Shown here in pieces: positions 23,055 to 29,839 of a DNA stretch of 47,513 bases. The notes under the pieces were generated by a model. The model saw only the letters and a list, made by a program, of their open reading frames with translations. It searched no databases and was not told the DNA's origin. Source of the DNA: a virus. Each line of letters opens with the position of its first letter. Position 1 is the stretch's first letter. The position numbers and the translations under genes are program-made. The stretch is taken from IMG/VR virus record IMGVR_UViG_3300020195_000041, positions 1-47,513 of that record; one strand, 5' to 3'.

Positions 23055-24164
23055 TTATCCCTCTATGTCAATGATGTCGAATGCTGAATCACTAGGAAGA
23101 TCTGTCTTGACTTTAACCGCTGCCACTTCGGCTAATACCTTAGCATATAACGCTTTGTCCCGAACAAGCAACTCAATAAATGCAGTTATGCTTCCGGCTT
23201 TGATGCCTCGTTCTTCTGGCCCAAAGTAAACCGTGTTTCCATTTTCCTTTTTAGTCAAAACACCTAAAGCTAGAGCTAAACGCCCGAGTTCGTTTTCCTT
23301 CTTCTCGAGCTCGCCCGTTTCCATATTCAAGTAGAACTCTGCCACCTTGCCTTCTACTGTCTGGCGCGTCTTGTTAACCTTGCAGCGAACCAGAGAACCA
23401 ACTTGCATCGCATTGCCTTGAGCGTCTAAGCGGCTTTCGTCTACCAGCTTGCTGTCTTTGCGAGACACCTTTTCCAAGAAAATGATGGTGGAGCAAAGGT
23501 GCTTAAGCCGTTGGCCTCCAGTGAGAACCCATGGCTGGTATTTAGAGGTCATGGTGTCCATATTTGCGTTGGCGTGGTTGCAAAGTATGGTGAGTATCTG
23601 GCATTCGTTGGCAAGCCTATTGAGGATGTTCAGAGCGGGGTTTACGCTCTTAGCAATACCCCCATAAGCATTCGCAGCGCTGCTCACATTGCCTTCTTCC
23701 ATTTGTCCTTGTTCGTTAATGCTCGTTAACGCTTTCACGGAATCTAGAACAATGGCGCAACAATCTTTGTTTTCAGCAATTGCTGCTTCCATCTTCGCTA
23801 AAGGAGCAATTGCTCCTTCAAACGTATTAGACCTGATGACTACTAGACGATCTACATCTACTCCTAGACTAGCAGCTCTAGTTGAACTGAAAGAGTACTC
23901 AGTGTCAATCCAGATGGCATATTTATTCGGGTATATCTTTTGCTCTTGTGCAATCATTTTAAGAGCCTGGAGACTCTTCCCAGATCCTGGTAGGCCCCAG
24001 AACATGACCATTTCCCCTACTGGGATACCGCCCCCTAAGCAGTAGTCCAGAGAAACAGAACCTGAAGAGCGTATGGCGTTGGCTTCATTTTTCATCATTT
24101 CTGATGCAACCTGAACTTTTTCAGATTTAAACAACGATGATAGATATTTGGGTAATTTTGACAT
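23055..24164 (-). CDS. RecA/UvsX-like recombinase
   Basis: Strand-exchange ATPase for recombination and replication restart. About 369 residues from the chosen start. Walker A GLPGSGKS (57-64) after a GGGIPVGEMVMFWG strand; Walker B CCAIVLDSVKAL; further on, ILCNHANANMD and WVLTGGQRLKHL match RecA/UvsX loop regions. The C-terminal part is acidic and ends IDIEG. An upstream in-frame ATG (24245) is rejected because the leader would include a perfect terminator hairpin at 24211-24235; ATG 24164 has GAGGA upstream. It heads a run with metallophosphatase and 162-residue genes. Confidence 0.88.
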   Translation of the reverse strand: MSKLPKYLSSLFKSEKVQVASEMMKNEANAIRSSGSVSLDYCLGGGIPVGEMVMFWGLPGSGKSLQALKMIAQEQKIYPNKYAIWIDTEYSFSSTRAASLGVDVDRLVVIRSNTFEGAIAPLAKMEAAIAENKDCCAIVLDSVKALTSINEQGQMEEGNVSSAANAYGGIAKSVNPALNILNRLANECQILTILCNHANANMDTMTSKYQPWVLTGGQRLKHLCSTIIFLEKVSRKDSKLVDESRLDAQGNAMQVGSLVRCKVNKTRQTVEGKVAEFYLNMETGELEKKENELGRLALALGVLTKKENGNTVYFGPEERGIKAGSITAFIELLVRDKALYAKVLAEVAAVKVKTDLPSDSAFDIIDIEG

Positions 24165-24200
24165 ATGGGCGTATTTCCTCGATAACGTGAGGTTTGCAGC

Positions 24201-24235
24201 AACAGAAAAAGGAGCAGGCGAGTTAGGCCTGCTCC
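24201..24235 (-). terminator. Rho-independent terminator, leftward
   Basis: GGAGCAGGC (24211-24219) pairs perfectly with GCCTGCTCC (24227-24235) over a 7-base loop, followed leftward by TTTTTC. It lies 7 bp past the stop of the 107-residue gene. Confidence 0.9.
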
Positions 24236-24241
24236 ACGAGA

Positions 24242-24565
24242 TCATACGTAGAATTGTGTGTCGGAGAAAGGGATGTAGCAGAAAATTCTTTCACTAGATT
24301 TCTCCTTAGACAGAGTGGCTAGGACTATTGCCTGCATGAGCTTAGCCTTCGACATAGTCACGCTGAATCCCGATGGGGTTTTAAATTGGATATGAGTGCA
24401 ATGCGCAAATGCGGAATCCATAATCCCAGAAGGACGAAATGAAGAGGTGTGACGATCCCATGATTGAATCTCGAGAAAATAGCGAAAGGTTCTATCGGCA
24501 ATGCCGTCTTCTACGATCAAGATAGGGCCGATAGTGGAGAAACGAGAAGCTTTGTGATTAGACAT
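24242..24565 (-). CDS. Hypothetical protein
   Basis: A 107-residue protein of mixed alpha/beta composition (ILIVEDGIADRTFRYFLEI; SKAKLMQAIVLATL). No domain recognised. ATG 24565 has no strong ribosome site, and two small hairpins lie just upstream, so its translation may be regulated. It ends at a strong terminator. Confidence 0.55.
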   Translation of the reverse strand: MSNHKASRFSTIGPILIVEDGIADRTFRYFLEIQSWDRHTSSFRPSGIMDSAFAHCTHIQFKTPSGFSVTMSKAKLMQAIVLATLSKEKSSERIFCYIPFSDTQFYV

Positions 24566-24573
24566 AAGAGCCC

Positions 24574-24621
24574 ACTGGGAGACCAGTTCTGAAACGAGCT
24601 CTAAGAGAAATTCCTAGAGCT
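24574..24621 (-). other. Two small hairpins upstream of the 107-residue gene
   Basis: ACTGG/CCAGT (24574-24578 with 24583-24587) has a four-base loop, and AGCTCTA/TAGAGCT (24597-24603 with 24615-24621) has an 11-base loop. Neither is followed by a T run. They occupy the 72-bp gap after the UvsY-like gene and may mark processing or translation control. Confidence 0.3.
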
Positions 24622-24637
24622 TAACGGACACATCTGG

Positions 24638-25102
24638 CTAAGCTGTAATAAATTGTCTATTCTGTAATTCAGACCGTGTGTATACGGTCTTTTTGACGTC
24701 ATCGTGCGTCATTACGAGAGCGTTCTTGACTGTTTGCAAGTAGACATACATTGCTTCCCAGTAAGCCTCTTCTTCTGCAGCCTTGATGACTTCAGGTCTA
24801 GAGGCAACAAACGCTGCTCGTTCTGCTTCTGTTCCTTTGCCCCCCTTCTCGACTAAGTATTCTTTGTAGCCTTCCAGGGCAGATATCGCTTCAATGCGTT
24901 TACGCTCTATGCGAGACATCGAAGCCTTATATCCAGTTTTAGCTAGCAAGTCGCCAGTCTTCATGATTCCATCGACGATCTGCTTCAAGAATACGGGAGC
25001 ATCCTGCTCCGTGATCATTGCCGCTTCCTTGCTTTTGGAGATGTAGTACACGAGTTCGTGGATCACACTTTCCGTAAGCTCTGTCCTAATCAGTTCATTC
25101 AT
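24638..25102 (-). CDS. Helical protein, possible UvsY-like recombination mediator
   Basis: A 154-residue, almost entirely helical, charged protein. The order of segments (RIERKRIEAISALEGYKEYL, a Gly-rich break, then EEEAYWEAMYVYLQTVKNAL) loosely recalls T4 UvsY, which loads UvsX onto SSB-coated DNA. Position between the recombinase and the SSB genes supports the idea, but sequence similarity is too weak to be sure. CGAGGA precedes ATG 25102; it starts 3 bp after the AAA ATPase gene. Confidence 0.35.
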   Translation of the reverse strand: MNELIRTELTESVIHELVYYISKSKEAAMITEQDAPVFLKQIVDGIMKTGDLLAKTGYKASMSRIERKRIEAISALEGYKEYLVEKGGKGTEAERAAFVASRPEVIKAAEEEAYWEAMYVYLQTVKNALVMTHDDVKKTVYTRSELQNRQFITA

Positions 25103-25104
25103 AA

Positions 25105-26124
25105 TTAATCCTCGTCTGCAAAGCCGAGATTGCGGCCTTTTTTGCGTTGATGAGTCTTGGTTCTGCTTGTAGTGCGCTGAGAGTTAAGCTGTTCCACCGC
25201 TTCTTCAAGGCTTATATCGTCGAGCATATGCCGAATTACACACTCGCGCAAGTAGGCTGGGGTAAATTGTTTTCCTGCAATTGCTTTACGTTCCGAAGCA
25301 GAGAGAGTGCGTTTGATGAAAGATTCAAGCAGGGTCATGCTTTCATCATCAGAAGGCGGATCTACTTGCAATACAAGGTCGAAGCGACCAGGGCGGTCAT
25401 TAAGTGTTTCGCCAAGCAGGTCCATGTAGTTGGTAGTCGCTACAATCAATGTAGGAATCTTAAATACATCGTCTTGTCCGTCAAGGAAATTGAGCAAGGT
25501 GCTGTCCACATTATGACGTCGATCAGTAAGGTCATTACCGCCTAAGTCTTCGATAATCAGTACGATGAAGTCGACTCCATCTCCAGGCTTTGCTTTACGA
25601 AACATTGTTTGCACAATTTCGTAATCTACGTCTTGGCTGTCAATGTACAGAACACACGCTTTATCTGCAGCGTCAATCTTGCTGGCGAAATAGTTGATTA
25701 GACTACTTTTCCCTACGCCCGGTATTGACCCAAGCAGCAATCCCCGTTTCTTGGTTTTTATGCCAAGTAGATCGTACACATGAAGCTTATTTTTGAAGGT
25801 ATTAAAGAACTTCACGAGCCTGCGTGTGGTTGCTGTCTCAAAATAAGCGTTATTCGCAAACTTCACTGACTGAAGTCCGAGTCTCGGCGTAACTCGCCAA
25901 GAGCCAGCCTGGATTTCATACCCACTATCTTCAGAGGGTTTTTCCTCGACGTCCATACTCACTAGCTGGATATTGCCGTCTGGACTAGAGCAAGCAAGAT
26001 GCCAGTCGCGCATGTTGACTTTAACGCCAGGAAGTAAAGTGGTCACTTCCCGTACAGTGGCCGTTTGACCGTCAAATTCTGATACAGTCGGAGCACTAAC
26101 CGATTCAACATTCTCTACACTCAT
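25105..26124 (-). CDS. AAA ATPase of the classic (FtsH/Cdc48/Bcs1-like) type
   Basis: A 339-residue ATPase. An N-terminal domain (1-95) without recognised motifs is followed by Walker A GSIPGVGKS (132-140), Walker B IVLIIED (187-193), sensor-1 ATTNY (229-233) and an arginine-finger block NDRPGRFD (242-249). That last block marks classic AAA proteins rather than clamp loaders. No protease domain or membrane segment is present; the C-terminus is basic then acidic (RKKGRNLGFADED). It lies in a row with the SSB and recombination genes, so it may remodel replication or recombination complexes. Precise role unknown. Confidence 0.82.
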   Translation of the reverse strand: MSVENVESVSAPTVSEFDGQTATVREVTTLLPGVKVNMRDWHLACSSPDGNIQLVSMDVEEKPSEDSGYEIQAGSWRVTPRLGLQSVKFANNAYFETATTRRLVKFFNTFKNKLHVYDLLGIKTKKRGLLLGSIPGVGKSSLINYFASKIDAADKACVLYIDSQDVDYEIVQTMFRKAKPGDGVDFIVLIIEDLGGNDLTDRRHNVDSTLLNFLDGQDDVFKIPTLIVATTNYMDLLGETLNDRPGRFDLVLQVDPPSDDESMTLLESFIKRTLSASERKAIAGKQFTPAYLRECVIRHMLDDISLEEAVEQLNSQRTTSRTKTHQRKKGRNLGFADED

Positions 26125-26127
26125 TTC

Positions 26128-26388
26128 TCAACACCCCATAGTTAAACGTGAATCAAATCGTTTCTTGTAGCCTTTGTTTCGGAATTTCTTGCCATTATCC
26201 AGATAATAGATATCAGCGCTCTTGACGTTCTTGGTTCGGCACCAATCAATAGGAAGATAGGTGCCGTTCTCAAAGTCATATGAAATCACAAACGGAGCAC
26301 TTGGGTGACCAAGTTCGTACCAAGCGGTTGGTTTCGGTTTGTGTTCAATCTGGAAATCACGTCGTTTCCTTATTGCCGCAACTGTCAT
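26128..26388 (-). CDS. Small basic hypothetical protein
   Basis: An 86-residue, basic, beta-predicted protein (ISYDFENGTYLPIDWCRT) with an Arg/Lys-rich N-terminus. No family recognised. AGAG precedes ATG 26388, and the stop is 3 bp before the AAA ATPase start. It begins just after the SSB terminator. Confidence 0.5.
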   Translation of the reverse strand: MTVAAIRKRRDFQIEHKPKPTAWYELGHPSAPFVISYDFENGTYLPIDWCRTKNVKSADIYYLDNGKKFRNKGYKKRFDSRLTMGC

Positions 26389-26398
26389 GTTCAGTTCT

Positions 26399-26436
26399 CT
26401 TGAAAAGAAAAGAGCCCATGGTTTATACGTGGGCTC
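26399..26436 (-). terminator. Rho-independent terminator, leftward, after SSB
   Basis: GAGCCCA (26412-26418) pairs with TGGGCTC (26430-26436), followed leftward by TTTTCTTTTC. It limits readthrough from the SSB gene. Confidence 0.85.
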
Positions 26437-26460
26437 TTGTTTATGGTGAAGTGAGGCTAA

Positions 26461-27429
26461 TTAAAACAAATCAAAGTCGTCTGTAACGAACGAGGTCGTC
26501 TCAATTGGCTCAATTGGCTCAATTGGCTCAATAGACTTAGCCGGTTTTGCTGCCTCACTGCTAGCAAAAGAGTCATCGGTCTTCTTGCTTTCACGGGGCT
26601 TCCTGAGAACACGCTCAGGAACTTGTGTCCCTGCTGATTCTACGTATGCATGAATTTCTTCTTCGGACCAGAGCTTGCTCATGATTGTTTCGTTGATCTT
26701 CAAGAGCTTGCTTGGATCCTTGAACTTCTCAATTAGAGACGGGTGAAGTTTTTCTTCAGTGAGCTCTTCGGACTTACGCTTGTTTTCAATCTTAGTAGTC
26801 AGAGTAGGAGAAGCCGCGTAAACGGTATCCAGTCCAATTCCGGTCTTACTGAGCTTCAGCCATCCAGTAGCTTCAAAGGGGTTGTAAACAGATACACCAA
26901 ACTCCTTGATCGCATCCACTGCTCCCTTAACGCCCTTCTTTTTGTCTCCAAAGATTGACTTAGTCAAAGAAGGTTTAGTTTCAAGCCAGCTGATTTTGTT
27001 ATCGCCACGAACTACAGCCAACATCGCATATCGTTGTTGTTGCTTGTACATCTTAGCAAGAGTAAAGTGACGCATGTATTCGCCATGAAGAGGATGGTTT
27101 TCAGATTTACCGCCCCGTGTTTCTAACTGAGTAGCCTGGTCGCGATGCGACCAATGTGCGTCACAGATCATACAGCTTTGACCTACGACGCGAGCACAAG
27201 GAACTCGGATATATTGCTCACCGATCATACATTCATGGAAATGGTTTTCATGGTAGGGTTTGGCTTCTGCAGAAGAGCTAGTATTGACTACCAGACGTAC
27301 ATCAAGAGGCCATGTGGTCTTGGCGTTACCAAGATAGTTGACGAGCTCGCCCTGGCCTTTGTTGCCAACAGAAAAGTCACCTTCTTCAATTGCGGAATAA
27401 TCAAAAGAAATTGGATCTAAGTTTTGCAT
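26461..27429 (-). CDS. gp32-like single-stranded DNA-binding protein
   Basis: Coats single-stranded DNA in replication and recombination. It has 322 residues (T4 gp32 is 301). The core holds a zinc-site pattern with histidines at 60, 63 and 65 and cysteines 67, 78, 86 and 89 (spacing C-x7-C-x2-C), close to H64/C77/C87/C90 of gp32, and a conserved RVPCARVVGQSC block. The tail is charged and flexible, with a tandem IEP repeat and an acidic tip TDDFDLF, as SSB tails that recruit partner proteins. Strong AAAAGGAG before ATG 27429 and its own terminator suggest high expression. Confidence 0.85.
   Translation of the reverse strand: MQNLDPISFDYSAIEEGDFSVGNKGQGELVNYLGNAKTTWPLDVRLVVNTSSSAEAKPYHENHFHECMIGEQYIRVPCARVVGQSCMICDAHWSHRDQATQLETRGGKSENHPLHGEYMRHFTLAKMYKQQQRYAMLAVVRGDNKISWLETKPSLTKSIFGDKKKGVKGAVDAIKEFGVSVYNPFEATGWLKLSKTGIGLDTVYAASPTLTTKIENKRKSEELTEEKLHPSLIEKFKDPSKLLKINETIMSKLWSEEEIHAYVESAGTQVPERVLRKPRESKKTDDSFASSEAAKPAKSIEPIEPIEPIETTSFVTDDFDLF
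26501..26533 (-). repeat. Tandem 9-bp repeat in the SSB tail
   Basis: TCAATTGGC occurs three times in perfect tandem, with a partial fourth (TCAATA), encoding IEPIEPIEPIE. It is likely to vary in copy number by slippage without changing frame. Confidence 0.85.
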
Positions 27430-27464
27430 GTGATGCTCCTTTTAATGGCTTCATGAGCCCTGGT

Positions 27465-28097
27465 TTATGAACGTGAACCGTAACGGAAAACATTTTCAAC
27501 AGATCGCTTGAATTCAGCTTCAAGCTCTTCTGTCTGCAGCTTGAACGCTTTTTCAATCTCAGCTTTAATAAACTCAACTCGCTCTTCTAGAGCTTTCTTG
27601 GACTGTGCCCTGGGGACCCTAACCACGTTACGACTTAGTCTTGAAGTTAGCGGCGTTGCCCTGGTTACGTAGTGTGGCACTGTACTTAAGTTACCAATGT
27701 CCCAAAACTGCGACAAGGTTATATTGTCTTGTTGTAGCGTTAAGGCGTCCACAATGCGGACATAATCCGATACGTCATTGACGCTTAAATCAATGCGACT
27801 TGCGTCTGGATCGCGATTAACTACGGCCTTTGGGTTGAACAGCTTCAAGCTACGTGCAAAAAGCTGATTAGCTTCTGGTCGCTTGAGAGTATTGGGCGAT
27901 TGGGCAAGATGTGGATAGCCGTGAGTAAGCATCGTGTTAACGGCAGGAAGAGTGAAGTCAGAAACGAACTTAATCATTTCTGCGCCAATTTCTTCCATGA
28001 ATGGAATCATGATTTCTTTATCTGATGGAGTGAGACCTGAGAGGTCAAGAATAATGGGAAGGTAAAATGGTTTATCGTAATATATGACTTGCGTCAT
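27465..28097 (-). CDS. Hypothetical protein with C-terminal coiled coil
   Basis: A 210-residue protein. The first 150 residues look globular (FYLPIILDLSGLTPSDKEI), and the last 45 form a charged coiled coil (KALEERVEFIKAEIEKAFKL). No family recognised. AAGGAG precedes ATG 28097. It lies between the HNH endonuclease and SSB genes in the same direction; a role in replication is possible from context only. Confidence 0.6.
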   Translation of the reverse strand: MTQVIYYDKPFYLPIILDLSGLTPSDKEIMIPFMEEIGAEMIKFVSDFTLPAVNTMLTHGYPHLAQSPNTLKRPEANQLFARSLKLFNPKAVVNRDPDASRIDLSVNDVSDYVRIVDALTLQQDNITLSQFWDIGNLSTVPHYVTRATPLTSRLSRNVVRVPRAQSKKALEERVEFIKAEIEKAFKLQTEELEAEFKRSVENVFRYGSRS

Positions 28098-28172
28098 TGG
28101 ATCTCCTTATGTCTAGTTAATTGCCCGCACAGTGGCCTTTTTGAGTATTACACGCTTTGTTTGTTAAAGCAA

Positions 28173-28604
28173 CTAGGAACGCTTCTTAGGTTTCTTGGCC
28201 GCTTTAGTCTTATTATCCTCTACCTTAGGCTTCTTCTTGGCACTTTCTTTACGTCTGAGAGAGTTTTCTGCCTTTGTCTTCACGAGGTGACAGGGCTTGC
28301 AGAGCGTCTGGAGCCCGCTAACGTCACAGTACAGTCTGGAGATATAGGTATTGTAGTCTTGGAACCCTTCTTTGACATCAACGACACTTTCGATATGGTC
28401 AACCTGCACTTCTTGCTTAGGATAGAACTTCTTACAGCCGTTACATTGGAAGTGGACCCTACGTGATTTATTCCCATTTTTACAGTTGACGTAGTACTCT
28501 CGTTTGGCGGCATTGAGGCATTCGTTGTAAGCATCCGATCGTCTAAAGTTGCGTCGTAGGCAGCCAATCACCGATGCCTGCAAGACCCATTTCTTCTTTG
28601 CCAT
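28173..28604 (-). CDS. HNH endonuclease, probably free-standing homing type
   Basis: A 143-residue nuclease. A zinc-binding CNGC, the VDHIESV histidine segment and LQTLCKPCHLVKT form a standard HNH motif, followed by a Lys-rich DNA-binding tail. The chosen start is ATG 28604, 5 bases after GGAGG; upstream in-frame codons overlap the dnaE-C stop and lack a ribosome site. The ribosome site is buried in a perfect hairpin (28605-28628), a control known for T4 homing endonucleases. It sits directly downstream of the C-terminal piece of the split dnaE, which points to a mobile element involved in the split (inference). Confidence 0.85.
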   Translation of the reverse strand: MAKKKWVLQASVIGCLRRNFRRSDAYNECLNAAKREYYVNCKNGNKSRRVHFQCNGCKKFYPKQEVQVDHIESVVDVKEGFQDYNTYISRLYCDVSGLQTLCKPCHLVKTKAENSLRRKESAKKKPKVEDNKTKAAKKPKKRS

Positions 28605-28628
28605 AAGATCCTCCATTAAGAGGATCTT
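28605..28628 (-). promoter_or_regulatory. Hairpin sequestering the HNH ribosome binding site
   Basis: AAGATCCTC (28605-28613) and GAGGATCTT (28620-28628) form a perfect 9-bp stem with a 6-base loop immediately before ATG 28604. On the mRNA the GGAGG ribosome site spans the loop and stem. Confidence 0.75.
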
Positions 28629-28636
28629 ATCTGTTC

Positions 28637-29374
28637 TTACAGGTCTAAAGCAATTAGTTCTTGCAGAGTGAATGTCTTGTAGCCTCTGTGATTGCCTGGC
28701 TTGCCAATGACTAAGCACACCTTGCGTCTGTAGTTGTACATTGCCTGAGTAAGCTTATTGTCAAACTCGTCATTGGTTCCATAGTTAGGCCACATCACTA
28801 CTTCAAACTCTTCAGAGCCGTCTGTGAACTTCAGCTTGCGAAGCTTTTTGCCTTCTCCCCAGGTCTTGGTCTCATAGCCAAGATACAGAGCAACAATGCC
28901 TGGCTTACTGACTGCACTCTTGCTCATATACGGCCTTAGGCAACGTTCATCGTAGACAGAACTATAGCTTGAGTGGATCCTGAGGTTCTCCTTCTTATAT
29001 GGGATGCTAGTTGCTCCAGTGGCCTTAAAGCCTAGAGCTGCTAGTGTGCTTGAATAGCGATCCGATATGCGGAACTGGAAGGTCGGATTAACACTAGAGA
29101 GCCAACGCATTCTGGTGAATTCTGAGTCTATTTCAGCTAGGCCGATAGCTCCCTTCTTACCTACTGCCAGGACAGCTTTAGAGCTAGCCACCTTCTTGAC
29201 TAGCTCTATCATCTTGAGCCTAGTGACGTAGTCTGGAGTAACTGTACACAGAGAGTCAAAAGCTCCCGCCATGATCAAAGTAGTGATCTGGGAGATGTTG
29301 ATGTTCAGCTGCTTTGTGGCGTATTGCGTTTTAAATAGCTTGAGCTTATCTAGAAATGCCTCAAATGTCTCCAA
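28637..29374 (-). CDS. dnaE: DNA polymerase III alpha (DnaE), C-terminal part: helix-hairpin-helix end and OB fold
   Basis: A 245-residue protein that continues DnaE where the 947-residue piece at 11762-14605 stops. It begins ETFEAFLDKLKLF and soon has ISQITTLIMAGAFDSL, the conserved LIxAGAFD block that normally follows IKGIGE by a few dozen residues. Later GIVALYLGYETKTWGEGKK and LKFTDGSEEFEVVMWP match the OB fold of DnaE. The two pieces total 1192 residues, near the usual 1160. There is no duplication between the pieces. The start is probably TTG 29374, with AGGTGA 6 bases upstream. Its 5' end lies in one copy of a duplicated sequence. Confidence 0.85.
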   Translation of the reverse strand: METFEAFLDKLKLFKTQYATKQLNINISQITTLIMAGAFDSLCTVTPDYVTRLKMIELVKKVASSKAVLAVGKKGAIGLAEIDSEFTRMRWLSSVNPTFQFRISDRYSSTLAALGFKATGATSIPYKKENLRIHSSYSSVYDERCLRPYMSKSAVSKPGIVALYLGYETKTWGEGKKLRKLKFTDGSEEFEVVMWPNYGTNDEFDNKLTQAMYNYRRKVCLVIGKPGNHRGYKTFTLQELIALDL

Positions 29375-29396
29375 GAGATATCACCTCATCATAATG
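29314..29396. repeat. Direct repeat copy A1 (remnant of the sbcC 3' end)
   Basis: 83 bp, about 80% identical to 29761-29839. Read leftward it encodes HYDEVISLGDI followed by a stop, the same C-terminus as SbcC, and then runs into dnaE-C. This suggests sbcC once ended here, overlapping the dnaE-C start. Confidence 0.8.
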
Positions 29397-29470
29397 GTGT
29401 GCCGTTGCTGCTCTCGCTTCTGGTGTGAGCTGTTTTTTTTGGGCTTCACGGCTGTTGCTGCTGTTGTCGT
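29381..29470 (-). pseudogene. Possible decayed copy of the 55-residue gene
   Basis: Downstream of GAAAGGAG lies ACGACAACAGC, which aligns with the ATGACAGC start of the 55-residue gene. The frame continues as a basic peptide (KPKKNSSHQKREQQRH) to a stop at 29381. There is no ATG in place, only ACG (29470) or a distant GTG (29449), so it is either decayed or weakly translated. Confidence 0.25.
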
Positions 29471-29565
29471 GCTATCTCCTTTCGTTCAAAGATGTGTGTG
29501 TGTGTTTTTCTATTTTAATAATAATAGTTACCCTGCTTTGCTGACTATGGTAAAAGAATCTTTAG

Positions 29566-29733
29566 TTACTCGTGTCTCGTCTGCTGCTGTTGCTGAAGCT
29601 TCCAATGCTCTTGGATTTTTGAAGATGTTACATGGCTGGGGACCATTGGAGCAGGTGGAAGTTCGACTGCGATAAAATTCTGCCTCTCTGTGACTTTTCG
29701 TGGAACCTGTTTTTTTTCCTTGTTTGCTGTCAT
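29566..29733 (-). CDS. Small basic Gln-rich protein in the dnaE-C/sbcC insertion
   Basis: A 55-residue protein starting MTANKEKKQVPRK and ending in QQQQQTRHE. The start at ATG 29733 has an excellent ribosome site (AAAGGAG, 7 bases away); an upstream in-frame extension overlaps sbcC and lacks one. It lies in the 365-bp segment between the two copies of the sbcC-end repeat. No family recognised; the surrounding DNA is low-complexity (GTGTGTGTGTG at about 29501-29513). Confidence 0.5.
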   Translation of the reverse strand: MTANKEKKQVPRKVTERQNFIAVELPPAPMVPSHVTSSKIQEHWKLQQQQQTRHE

Positions 29734-29760
29734 TTTGCTTCTCCTTTCAAGAGATGTTGT

Positions 29761-29839
29761 TGTTGTGGCGTATTGCGTTTTAAACAGCTTGAGCTCAAGA
29801 GGTAGTAATGTCGCCAAGAGAGATTACTTCATCATAATG
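29761..29839. repeat. Direct repeat copy A2 (present sbcC 3' end)
   Basis: 79 bp matching 29314-29396. It contains the functional last codons of sbcC (HYDEVISLGDITTS, stop) and the downstream TTTAAAACGCAATACGCC sequence that in copy A1 belongs to dnaE-C. Confidence 0.8.

Noticed and set aside
24165-24245. 27-residue N-terminal extension of the RecA/UvsX-like protein
   Set aside because: The extension would be translated through a perfect terminator hairpin, has no ribosome site and looks unlike protein; ATG 24164 fits better.
29490-29530. GT-rich microsatellite as a replication origin or CRISPR remnant
   Set aside because: Only a short GTGTGTGTGTG run; no spacers, iterons or skew that would support either.
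29271-29675. Rightward 134-codon frame across the sbcC/dnaE-C insertion
   Set aside because: Cys/Phe/Val-rich shadow of the opposite strand with no ribosome site; covers both the repeat and the 55-residue gene.
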